Assembly (NCBI GenBank): GCA_043730365.1
Contig: JAYTKJ010000457.1
Span: forward strand, 1-20,101
DNA: 20,101 nt
Direction of reading: 5' to 3'
Source: VFZP01 sp043730365
Lineage (GTDB): Bacteria > Acidobacteriota > Terriglobia > Bryobacterales > Bryobacteraceae
The notes under the pieces are model-generated. The model was not told where the DNA came from. It ran no database searches and saw only the letters and a list, made by a program, of their open reading frames with translations. Below, in pieces: positions 1-5,982 of the stretch (position 1 is the first letter of the stretch; each line of letters begins with the position of its first letter). The position numbers were made by a program, and so were the translations under genes.

Positions 1-2
1 TC

Positions 3-128
3 GCCTCCAGCCGCAACCGGCGCAATCCCCGCGGAGTAAAACGGAAGATGAGCAACTACCCCCTGCGCCGTGGCTACAAACGCTCGCCACCCATCGACTT
101 CTCCGCTGCCATCAGAATCGTTAAGTGA
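3..128 (+). CDS. IS4-like transposase, C-terminal fragment
   Basis: An open frame enters from the left edge and ends at TGA 126-128. Its 41 visible residues are basic and include NPRGVKRKMSNYPLRRGYK, followed by a tail ending FSAAIRIVK. The PRxVKRKMSNxxxxR pattern matches my memory of the extreme C-terminus of DDE transposases of the IS4 group; this is recall and not a search. The catalytic domain lies outside the window, so whether the element is intact cannot be judged. No terminal inverted repeat is obvious between the stop and the next gene, whose ribosome binding site begins only 15 bases later. It could instead be the tail of another basic protein. Confidence 0.55.
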   Translation, partial: ASSRNRRNPRGVKRKMSNYPLRRGYKRSPPIDFSAAIRIVK

Positions 129-157
129 CGAATATTGCTATTAAAGGAGGCTTCTGT

Positions 158-391
158 ATGGCTAGCATAGATTGGTCGCAGTGTCCCGCCGTTGAGAGCG
201 TTCCCGGCAAGCGGAGTGGCGCCGTCGTATTTCGAGGAACGCGCACGCCAGTTTCGGCGGTATTCGAGAACCTTCAGGACATGAGCGTCGATCAACTCAT
301 TCAGGAATTCGGCGTCACCCGTGAGCAGATCGAGGCCGTCTTGCAGTTCGCGGCGCGGAGCACCCAAGCTCCCGTCGCGACCCATCGTTAA
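158..391 (+). CDS. DUF433 family antitoxin-like protein
   Basis: This is a 77-residue protein of the DUF433 family, small helix-turn-helix-like proteins usually encoded next to a DUF5615 PIN-like toxin and thought to act as its antitoxin and as an autorepressor. The core GAVVFRGTRTPVSAVFENL (about residues 20-40) is the DUF433 signature of the form 'G.PvirGTRipV..v...l', followed by a helical segment with VDQLIQEFGVTREQIEAVLQFAA. ATG 158 is chosen because AAAGGAGG lies at 143-150, seven bases upstream; an upstream in-frame start at 125 would put this site inside the gene. The stop codon overlaps the next start (TAATG), so the pair is translationally coupled. The gene itself looks intact, although its partner is not. 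Confidence 0.8.
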   Translation: MASIDWSQCPAVESVPGKRSGAVVFRGTRTPVSAVFENLQDMSVDQLIQEFGVTREQIEAVLQFAARSTQAPVATHR

Positions 392-719
392 TGCTGATTC
401 TCCTCGATAACGGCACGCCCCGCACTCTCGCCCGTTTTCTGATTGACAATCACACAGTCACCGAAGCCCGCTCTCGGGGTTGGGCGGAGTTGGAGAACGG
501 GGATCTGCTGAGCGAGGCGGAGGCGGCCGGCTTTGAGGTGGTGGTTACAACCGACAGGAATATCGGCTACCAACAAAACCTTTCAGGTCGAAAAATAGCA
601 ATCGTTGTCCTCGGCAAGGGCGTTGGAGTCTGATCGAACCGCTCGTGTCGCAAGTAGTCGCGGCGGTGAACGAATCGAAGCCCGGCAGCTACGTTGAAGT
701 TGACATCCCATACGAGTAG
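391..719 (+). pseudogene. DUF5615 (PIN-like) toxin, frameshifted
   Basis: The first 77 residues (MLILLDNGTPRTLARFLIDN to VVLGKG) match the DUF5615 family, PIN-fold presumed nucleases: an early Asp (LLDNGTP), then a VVVTTDRNIGYQQN segment like the family's 'D.gF....n' motif, then a strand IAIVVLGKG. The frame then stops at TGA 631-633. Reading on in the -1 frame from 621 gives RWSLIEPLVSQVVAAVNESK and ends PGSYVEVDIPYE at TAG 717-719, which is exactly the expected C-terminal helix. Restoring one G in the GGG run at 618-620 would give a 109-residue protein of normal family length. The start overlaps the DUF433 stop. Either the toxin is inactive, leaving an orphan antitoxin, or a base was lost in sequencing. 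Confidence 0.75.
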
Positions 720-812
720 TGGGTTTCCGCCCGCCTTCGCATTCTCGGCCAGCTCGAGTTAGCTGCAACCGGGACGGCGCCGTCCACGTCGATCCACCGC
801 AGAGAACCCTTC

Positions 813-1549
813 GCATGGGGCCAGAAACCGGAGTATGACTTCTATCGGGACCTCCGCAATGTCTTCGTTCCCCAAATTCGATCGCAAGAGCGGTCGATCT
901 CTGAGGAGCGTATTGCCGAGGGCTACGCGGCGAAGCTTCGGTCCGCAGGGGCTGCCGAAAGCCAGATCTCTCGTCAGCTGAGGCTAATCCGCTTGGATCG
1001 GACACGCTTGGAGAACGACTATTGGAATCGATTCTACCTTGACGACAAGTCCAACTTCAGCCGGGAGCCAAACGGCTTCCTGGTGCAATTCCTTCAAGGA
1101 AAGCCAACGGGGGCAGCCCTTGACTATGCAATGGGTGAAGGCCGCAATGCGATCTACATGGCAAGTCTGGGCTGGGCTGGTCTGTGTCGGGGTTTGATCC
1201 GGCTGACGCCGCCGTGGCGCTGGCTCAGAAACGGGCCAAGCAATTGGGGCTCAAGCTGGACACATCGGCGGTTCGGGACAGCAAGTACGAGTTCGGCACG
1301 GAGCGATTCGATTTGATCCTCTTCAGTTGGAGCATGCCGCTGGTTCCGGTGGAGAAGGTGGTTGCTTCTTTGAAGCCAGGTGGCGTCATTGTGATGGAGT
1401 GCGCAGCCCATTTTGTTGGGCGCAACGGAATGCTGAAGATGTTCGACGCCCTCCAGATTGTTCGCTACGAGGTGGTCCGCGCCAAGGCCGACTTCGACAA
1501 TCGTATGGAAACGGAAGTGCTGCGTTTGATCGCGGCGAAGCCTCGGTGA
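813..1549 (+). pseudogene. SAM-dependent methyltransferase, frameshifted and without a start codon
   Basis: Two overlapping frames encode one class I methyltransferase-like protein. The first, open from 720, has an N-terminal helical part (PEYDFYRDLRNVFVPQIRS, ISEERIAEGYAAKLRSAG, NDYWNRFYLDDKSNFSREPN), then motif I, LDYAMGEGRNAIYMASLGW. The second continues VSGFDPADAAVALAQKRAKQ, then FDLILFSWSMPLVPVEKVV, LKPGGVIVMECAAHFVGRNG, and ends VLRLIAAKP at TGA 1547-1549. The frames join if one copy of the tandem GCTGG at 1171-1180 is removed, giving LGWSVSGFDP across the join. No ATG occurs in frame before motif I, and the expected signal peptide is not recognisable, so the 5' end is also lost and the left boundary given is approximate. 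Homologues are recalled as secreted or membrane-associated proteins of about 250-280 residues. Confidence 0.7.
1171..1180 (+). repeat. 5-bp tandem duplication (GCTGG x2)
   Basis: GCTGG occurs twice in direct succession at 1171-1175 and 1176-1180, exactly where the methyltransferase frame breaks. Deleting one copy restores a continuous, family-like reading (SLGWSVSGFDP). This is typical of replication slippage. Confidence 0.8.
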
Positions 1550-1607
1550 ATTTTTCGAGCCGTGGCGCGGCCCCCCACGACGTGAGCGGATGAGCCGGGC
1601 ACTCGGA

Positions 1608-2336
1608 TCAAGCACGGGCGGCGACGACGGCGGCGGCTGAGCCCGGGGTCAGGTCGAATTGGAAGTAGGAGACCGGCGCGGTGGGCGAGCCCTTGTCCAA
1701 CTGATCGAGAGCGGCGTTCAGGCTAGTCTTGTTGAGGGCGCTCTTGAGGCGGACCTCGGCCAGGAGCGTGCGGCGGACGCGCACGGTTTCAACGAGCGGT
1801 GAGGGTTCGCTGCCGGCGAAGTTGGTACGCGCGGCGCGTTCGTTCTGGAGGGGTTTCAATTCCCTCAAGGCGTTTTGACGGGCGCGCTCGTGGCGCGAAG
1901 TGTAGATGGCTAGTGTCTTCAGGGCTGCCCGTGTCTCAGAGTCCAGGAAGGGATCGGGCACGGAGGCGAGCAGTTTGGCTTCATTCATTCGACAGCGGCG
2001 GAGGTTCCATTGAGACTGGAGAATCGTCTCAAAATGAAGGAGTTCGGCGGAGAGCGCGCTGCGGAGGGAGGCGAAGATGGCGGCTTCCTCTTCGTCGGCG
2101 AGGTGGAGTTGGCGTGAGCAGAGTCCGTGGACACGGGCGTTCTGCGAGGAGTCGGCTATGCCCTCTTTTGCGGAACACGCGCAAGACGGACTCGCCGCGG
2201 CGCGGCCTCGCGAGTCTGTTCCCCGCGGTTTGGCGCCGCGCCTCCGCGGCCTTTGCGCTTCGGTGACGGGCCCGGTGGAACGGCGAGCGTTGGCGCGGTT
2301 GGCTTCAGTTTTTTTGGCGGAAGTTGTGGGGTTCAT
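1608..2336 (-). CDS. Hypothetical protein of the 'STGP...SSQNA' family, with an in-frame insertion
   Basis: This is a 242-residue protein starting MNPTTSAKKTEANRANARRS and continuing TGPVTE. After an unusual 31-residue stretch it has EGIADSSQNARVHGLCS, then a helical body (about residues 80-160) with LADEEEAAIFASLRSALSAE and a basic C-terminal half. Soil Acidobacteriota carry many paralogues starting 'ANRANAxxSTGPxTxEGKxxSSxNAxxHGL'; their function is unknown and they are often scattered near mobile DNA. ATG 2336 is chosen because the family N-terminus begins there; the frame is open a further 79 codons upstream but that part has no recognisable content. There is no clear Shine-Dalgarno site. 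The 31-residue block AQRPRRR...CACSAK splits the conserved motif and is encoded by 2166-2258. Confidence 0.6.
   Translation of the reverse strand: MNPTTSAKKTEANRANARRSTGPVTEAQRPRRRGAKPRGTDSRGRAAASPSCACSAKEGIADSSQNARVHGLCSRQLHLADEEEAAIFASLRSALSAELLHFETILQSQWNLRRCRMNEAKLLASVPDPFLDSETRAALKTLAIYTSRHERARQNALRELKPLQNERAARTNFAGSEPSPLVETVRVRRTLLAEVRLKSALNKTSLNAALDQLDKGSPTAPVSYFQFDLTPGSAAAVVAARA
2166..2258. repeat. Palindrome-rich 93-bp in-frame insertion
   Basis: This segment is very GC-rich and lies between the TGPVTE and EGIADSSQNA halves of a normally continuous motif. It holds a perfect inverted repeat GACTCGC/GCGAGTC (2189-2195 and 2210-2216), a GGCGC-C-GCGCC hairpin (2232-2242) and two CCGCGG palindromes. 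Its length is exactly 31 codons with no stop in the gene frame, so the host frame stays open. It resembles a coding-compatible palindromic element (REP or MITE-like). No copy elsewhere in the window was noticed. Confidence 0.45.
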
Positions 2337-2779
2337 GATGATGATCGCGCGGCTCCATTTCGTACCGCGGCGATTGAATTGAAGAGTAGCAGGGGGTCGA
2401 GCCGGGCTGGGCGGGGTGGATGAGTAAGTGGCCTGGAATGAGGGAGAAGAAAAATTCGATTCCGAGTCGACGTTCAAGCCTCTGATGGGGAATTCGGGGA
2501 TTGGGCCTGGCAAGGGTTGGCGGACTTGGGGCCGCTCGATCACCGCAGTGTCATAGATCTTCCACTGGATCATTGGCGGGGATGGTGATGCACTGCGGGT
2601 TCGTCGGCCGGTACGGTCGCGAGGGAAGTATTACGATCCTCTACCCTGCGCGACTTTGCGGGTTTTGTCCACGCTTTCGTCGCTGATCCAATCCGAGTCT
2701 ATGCCCGGACGTATCCGATGTGGCCGGAAACCTGATGAATGGCGACGAATGCGCCGCAAGCCCGCTAATACCAAGCCAC
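2337..2779. other. Intergenic region, nothing recognised
   Basis: About 440 bases separate the starts and ends of the two flanking minus-strand genes. Short open frames exist on both strands, but none has a ribosome binding site or a recognisable protein pattern. The part 2380-2480 is purine-rich on the plus strand. The region fits the decayed character of the first 4 kb. Confidence 0.5.
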
Positions 2780-3055
2780 CTACAACTTGACGTCTTTGTC
2801 CAGAACAAACATTTTGAAGGTTTCGCGCTTCACGCCATCGAAGGCCATGGCTTCCGCGGTCGCTGGCTTCGCCATTTCTGCCTGCATCGTTTCGACGCTT
2901 GAAACTTCCATGAGGATTGCGACTTCGTTGCCAACGACCGAGTACTGGACGGGTGCGTTGACAGTATAAGACTTGAAGATGGCACCGTGGGTGCGGAAGC
3001 CGGCTTCCCACTTCACTGGGTCTTGGACTTGCGTGGTGAGGATTACTCTGGGCAT
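2780..3055 (-). CDS. Small ABM-like (DUF3764-type) hypothetical protein
   Basis: This is a 91-residue protein, MPRVILTTQVQDPVKWEAGF..., ending FKMFVLDKDVKL. The layout is an initial strand, the pattern 'V.D...W...F' near residues 10-20, then a strand with YTVNAPVQYSVVGNEVAILM, a helix (VETMQAEMAKPATAEAMAF) and a final strand. This resembles the ferredoxin-like fold of the antibiotic-biosynthesis-monooxygenase/DUF3764 group, small proteins often of unknown role. ATG 3055 is chosen because AGGAG lies nine bases upstream (minus strand) and the fold begins there; the frame continues 24 codons further upstream without content. No partner gene is close. The function is not known, and the family call rests on fold-like patterns only. 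Confidence 0.55.
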   Translation of the reverse strand: MPRVILTTQVQDPVKWEAGFRTHGAIFKSYTVNAPVQYSVVGNEVAILMEVSSVETMQAEMAKPATAEAMAFDGVKRETFKMFVLDKDVKL

Positions 3056-3365
3056 TCTATTGTTCTCCTGAAAACACAGATTGAATGAAGCAATGACGCG
3101 GCGCCAGATGCTTTGCAGCCTGAACAACGTCCCCTAGTGTAGCCCATCCCGAGTTGGGTCCAAGTCGTCTTGCATTGGTCTGGCTCGACTACTCGCCGTA
3201 AACGGCACTGTGTAGCGAAGACTGGGACCGTCGTCGGCATTGTACCGGCCGCCGCCGTGCCGAATCGCCGGCCGAAGCCGGTACGCCCGCCAGCCAAGGT
3301 CTATTTCGCGGTTCCCTGGGGCGACTTTGCGCGAACTATCGCGAGCACACGACCTGGGTTCGAAC
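3056..3365. other. Intergenic region, nothing recognised
   Basis: About 310 bases lie between the small ABM-like gene and the permease tail remnant. No frame shows a start with a ribosome binding site or a recognisable product. A GGGTTCGAACC string near 3356-3366 recalls a tRNA T-arm, but no acceptor, D or anticodon arm can be found around it. Confidence 0.45.
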
Positions 3366-3458
3366 CTATTCATGACGCATCGAGACCATCGGATCTAAGC
3401 GCGCGGCTCGCCAAGCCGGAATGGCGCTGGCAAGAGTGGTAACGGCCAACACCAGCGA
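3366..3458 (-). pseudogene. MacB/FtsX-type permease, C-terminal remnant
   Basis: On the minus strand, a frame of 30 codons ending at TAG 3368-3366 reads SLVLAVTTLAS then AIPAWRAARLDPMVSMRHE. This is the usual last transmembrane helix and tail of MacB/FtsX permeases, in particular the acidobacterial orphan permeases that end 'PARRAaRvDPmvaLRyE' (family knowledge from memory). There is a stop codon (TGA) just upstream in the same frame, so only the tail survives. It follows directly on the truncated DUF433 remnant, in a different frame, which marks a recombination joint near 3455-3460. Confidence 0.6.
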
Positions 3459-3661
3459 TCCTCAGGGCGCAACGTCGGATAAGCTTCCTGAAGTTCCCGC
3501 TCATTACAGCCGAGGCGTCGCGCCTGCTCCAGAAGCCACACGGGAATGCGGGTCCGGACAATGCACGGTTCGCCGCCCCACACATCAGGGCGCGAGTCGA
3601 TGCCCGGGAAGTCGTCTTCCAGATCTTGAACGACCCACTTGAGGAGTTGGGCTTTTTCGCA
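3459..3661 (-). pseudogene. DUF433 antitoxin-like gene, truncated at both ends
   Basis: The minus-strand frame reads EKAQLLKWVVQDLEDDFPGI, then DSRPDVWGGEPCIVRTRIPV, then WLLEQARRLGCNERELQEAY and PTLRPED. This is the second, larger subtype of DUF433 proteins ('GGEPCIVRTRIPVWLLEQARRLG...YPTLRAED'). The family C-terminus (a further helix of about 20-25 residues) is missing: after PED the DNA switches to the permease tail, and the old frame runs on as unrelated residues to a TAG near 3395. At the 5' end there is a stop in frame about 15 codons before EKAQLL and no ATG, so the start is lost too. Together with the first module this makes two DUF433 copies of different subtypes within 3.5 kb. Confidence 0.65.
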
Positions 3662-3817
3662 GCGCGACGCGGCGTGAGCTTTTTGCCACCAGAGTCCAAT
3701 CGCTCAAAGACCCAATAGGACTCCTTCGAAAGGCAAATGCTAGGGACAGGCAGAAGAAGGGATTCCACCCGTGACAAACGATGTTGACCGAAGCGGTCTA
3801 AACGTGACGCGTAGAAA

Positions 3818-3946
3818 CTGAAATCGGGATCCAGGTCTCCGAGGCCTGGATCCCGATCTTCGGGACAAAAAATCTCGGTCGAAAAAACGAGCTTTTCTGG
3901 AACCGTCCTCCTACTACGAAGTGCTTGTCCCGCCTCCGAACCGCTG
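3818..3946 (-). ncRNA. Candidate small RNA between a sigma54-type promoter and a hairpin
   Basis: Transcription from the -24/-12 element at 3957-3973 would begin near 3946 (about 12 bases after GC). The following 90 bases have no start codon with a usable ribosome binding site, although a GGAGG occurs. They lead into a perfect 13-bp stem-loop (3823-3857) followed by TTCAGTTT. The ends are estimated from these two elements. This is a hypothesis: no known RNA family was recognised, and the region could equally be debris from the neighbouring remnants. Confidence 0.2.
3823..3857 (-). terminator. Strong stem-loop, possible intrinsic terminator
   Basis: ATCGGGATCCAGG (3823-3835) and CCTGGATCCCGAT (3845-3857) form a perfect 13-bp stem with a nine-base loop. 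On the minus strand it is followed by TTCAGTTTCT, an imperfect T tract; on the plus strand no T tract follows. It may instead be a repeat or recombination site. Confidence 0.35.
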
Positions 3947-3956
3947 CCCTTTCTAA

Positions 3957-3973
3957 TGCACGTGCCGTGCCAA
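3957..3973 (-). promoter_or_regulatory. Putative sigma54 (-24/-12) promoter
   Basis: The minus strand reads TTGGCACGGCACGTGCA. It has the invariant GG and GC separated by exactly ten bases and matches the consensus TGGCACG-N4-TTGC at ten of eleven defined positions (G for the first T of the -12 element). It points leftward, away from the sigma54 activator gene that ends at 4047. No protein gene with a start codon follows soon. Judged by pattern only. Confidence 0.4.
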
Positions 3974-4046
3974 GAATAGAAGGCCCGCAAGTGATTGAAA
4001 AAAGGTATGACTATTGAAGGGTTCCGTAACCAATCGGATAGGGATT

Positions 4047-5897
4047 CTATCTGGACAGTTGGTTTCGGAGGCCAAGTTTCGTTACGAGACGATGCAGATA
4101 GTTAGGGTGGACGCCCAGTGCGCGGGCCGCTTCACTGATATTGCCACTGGCCACCTGGATGGCGTCAAGAATCTGTTTGCGCTTGGCTTCCTGCACGCCA
4201 AGGTGATACGCGGGCAGCGGGAGAGTGGAGTCAGGTTCGGATTCCAAGAGGGACTCCGGCAGGTCCTCGGGCAGAATGAGGGTGGTGGAGCCTAAGACCA
4301 TCGCTCGCTCAATCGTGTTCTCGAGTTCACGCACGTTGCCCGGCCAATCATGGCGAAGCAGGAGTGCGCGGGCCTCGGTACTGACGCCTTCCACCGGCCG
4401 ATTGACGCGGGCCTTGAAGCGCGCGATGAAGTGGGTGGCCAGCAAAGGAATGTCCTCTTTCCTTTGGCGCAGCGGGGGCATGTCAAACGAAACGACGTTC
4501 AAACGGTAGAACAGGTCTTCGCGGAACTTGCCGTCCTTGATCGATTGTTTGATGTCGCGATTGGTGGCGGCCACGACGCGCACGTCGGCCTTCAGGGTGC
4601 CGGTGCCGCCCACGCGTTCGTACTCGCGTTCCTGCAGCACGCGCAGGAGTTTGGCTTGCAGGGGCAAGTCGAGCTCGCCGATTTCGTCCAGGAAAAGCGT
4701 GCCGCTCTCGGCCACTTCAATGCGGCCTTTCTTCTGGGCGATGGCGCCGGTGAAAGAGCCTTTTTCATGGCCGAACAACTCACTTTCAAGCAAGGCGTCC
4801 TTCAGCGTGGCGCAGTTGATAGCGACAAACGGCTTGTCGCGGCGCGGGCTGCCGCGATGGATGGCGCGGGCGGCGAGTTCCTTGCCGGTGCCGTTTTCGC
4901 CGAGGACCAGCACGGTGGTTTCAGCCGGTGCGACCCGGCGGATCAGGTCATAAACCTTGCGGAGCGCCAGGCTCTCGCCGACCATTTCCTGGGTTAGACC
5001 AGCTTCATCAAGGAGGCGACGGCGATCCGATTGCAACTGCTGCAACTGGACCAGATTGTGGGCGGCGGCCGCGGCGAGCGTGGCGATGGCGTTGGCCAAA
5101 TCAACGTGTTCCCGCGTGAAAGGCGCAGTGCGGACGCCCTCCAGATAGAGCACGCCCCGCACCTGCATCCCGGTCATCAGTGGGGCGGCCACCAAGGGAA
5201 CGCGGCCGACGGGCGTGGAGTCTTCACCCAGGATCGACACGCCGGCCGATACCACCTGCGTCACCATCGACGGGATCGCCGAGGGCGCTTTGACGGCAGC
5301 GGCATCGCGGGCGCGCGAGGCCATGACGAAGAGCCCTGAGCCGTCGCGCCAGTACAACACTGCGCGCTGGGCAGGCAGAATATCGAAAATGCGTGCCACC
5401 AGTTCTTCTTCGAACGCCTCCAAGGTGCGCGCCGATTGCACGGCCGCGCTCATGCGGAGGAGCGCGTTCAGGTGGCGCTCAGCTTTGGTGGCAGTAAGAG
5501 GAGGCGGCTGGAGAAAGGGCGAGCCATGGTCGACGGCAATGAAAGAGCGGGTGTCCACCATCGTCTCGGCGGCAGGTGTGTCGTCGGACCTCGCCAAGTC
5601 TTCTTCCTCGGTGATGAAGACGAAATGCGAATCGCCGACGCGGATGTTGTCGCCGTTGGACAGGACGCGCTGCTTGACCGGCAGGTCATTGACGAACGTG
5701 CCGTTGTGGGAGTCCAAATCGGTCAGCTGCCAAGTCTGTTCCGCCGTCTGCTCCAACAATAGATGCTGGCGCGATACGGTGAGGGAGTTGACGGTGAGCC
5801 AGTTATAGGGCGCGCGGCCGATATAGGCATCTTTGCCGGGCAGCGAGAAACTCGAGCCCGTCAGGGGACCGGCAATGGCAACCAGCTTGGGGATCAC
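4047..5897 (-). CDS. FHA-GAF-sigma54 interaction domain transcriptional activator
   Basis: This 616-residue bacterial enhancer-binding protein activates RNA polymerase holding sigma54. An N-terminal FHA domain (about residues 5-95) has GRAPYN (27-32), SRQH (42-45) and SHNGT (63-67), the phosphothreonine-binding residues. A GAF-like domain follows (about 140-300), then the AAA+ domain with Walker A GENGTGK (333-339), the sigma54-contacting loop GSFTGA (380-385, the common GAFTGA with S), Walker B GTLFLDEIGE, the arginine region FREDLFYRLN and the WPGNVRELEN motif. The C-terminus is a Fis-type helix-turn-helix (ASGNISEAARALGVHPNYLH). GTG 5897 is chosen because GGAGG lies eight bases upstream and the FHA fold starts there; the longer upstream frame is antisense to the next gene. 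Input is probably a Ser/Thr kinase signal. It diverges from the ArsR-type gene. Confidence 0.93.
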   Translation of the reverse strand: MIPKLVAIAGPLTGSSFSLPGKDAYIGRAPYNWLTVNSLTVSRQHLLLEQTAEQTWQLTDLDSHNGTFVNDLPVKQRVLSNGDNIRVGDSHFVFITEEEDLARSDDTPAAETMVDTRSFIAVDHGSPFLQPPPLTATKAERHLNALLRMSAAVQSARTLEAFEEELVARIFDILPAQRAVLYWRDGSGLFVMASRARDAAAVKAPSAIPSMVTQVVSAGVSILGEDSTPVGRVPLVAAPLMTGMQVRGVLYLEGVRTAPFTREHVDLANAIATLAAAAAHNLVQLQQLQSDRRRLLDEAGLTQEMVGESLALRKVYDLIRRVAPAETTVLVLGENGTGKELAARAIHRGSPRRDKPFVAINCATLKDALLESELFGHEKGSFTGAIAQKKGRIEVAESGTLFLDEIGELDLPLQAKLLRVLQEREYERVGGTGTLKADVRVVAATNRDIKQSIKDGKFREDLFYRLNVVSFDMPPLRQRKEDIPLLATHFIARFKARVNRPVEGVSTEARALLLRHDWPGNVRELENTIERAMVLGSTTLILPEDLPESLLESEPDSTLPLPAYHLGVQEAKRKQILDAIQVASGNISEAARALGVHPNYLHRLVTKLGLRNQLSR

Positions 5898-5947
5898 AGG
5901 GCGGTCCTCCGATTGTACAAGGGGAGATCCGACGGTAAGAATATCTA

Positions 5948-5976
5948 TTGACAAATATATTTGTCGGTGCTGGAAT
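5948..5976 (+). promoter_or_regulatory. Sigma70-type promoter of the ArsR-type gene, leaderless
   Basis: TTGACA (5948-5953) and TGGAAT (5971-5976) are 17 bases apart. The -35 box is perfect and the -10 box matches four of six. The predicted start of transcription falls at about 5983, the A of the start codon, and no Shine-Dalgarno sequence is present, so the mRNA is probably leaderless. Confidence 0.5.
5950..5965. promoter_or_regulatory. 16-bp perfect palindrome, likely ArsR-type operator
   Basis: GACAAATATATTTGTC is a perfect palindrome, strikingly AT-rich in a GC-rich genome. It covers the end of the -35 box and half of the spacer of the promoter ahead of the ArsR-type gene, where binding would block RNA polymerase. 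Its place between two divergent genes could also affect the sigma54 activator gene. Confidence 0.6.
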
Positions 5977-5982
5977 GGTCTC

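Noticed and set aside
618..633. Programmed -1 frameshift producing the full DUF5615 toxin
   Set aside because: The site lacks an X-XXY-YYZ heptamer and no downstream structure or upstream Shine-Dalgarno stimulator was seen; a lost G is simpler.
3350..3372. GGGTTCGAACC, resembling a tRNA T-arm
   Set aside because: No matching acceptor stem, D-arm or anticodon arm can be folded around it, and the T-stem pairing is poor.
3370..3990. 206-residue minus-strand open frame as one gene
   Set aside because: Over 3395-3661 the recognisable DUF433 protein and over 3366-3458 the permease tail lie in other frames, so at least the second half is out of frame.
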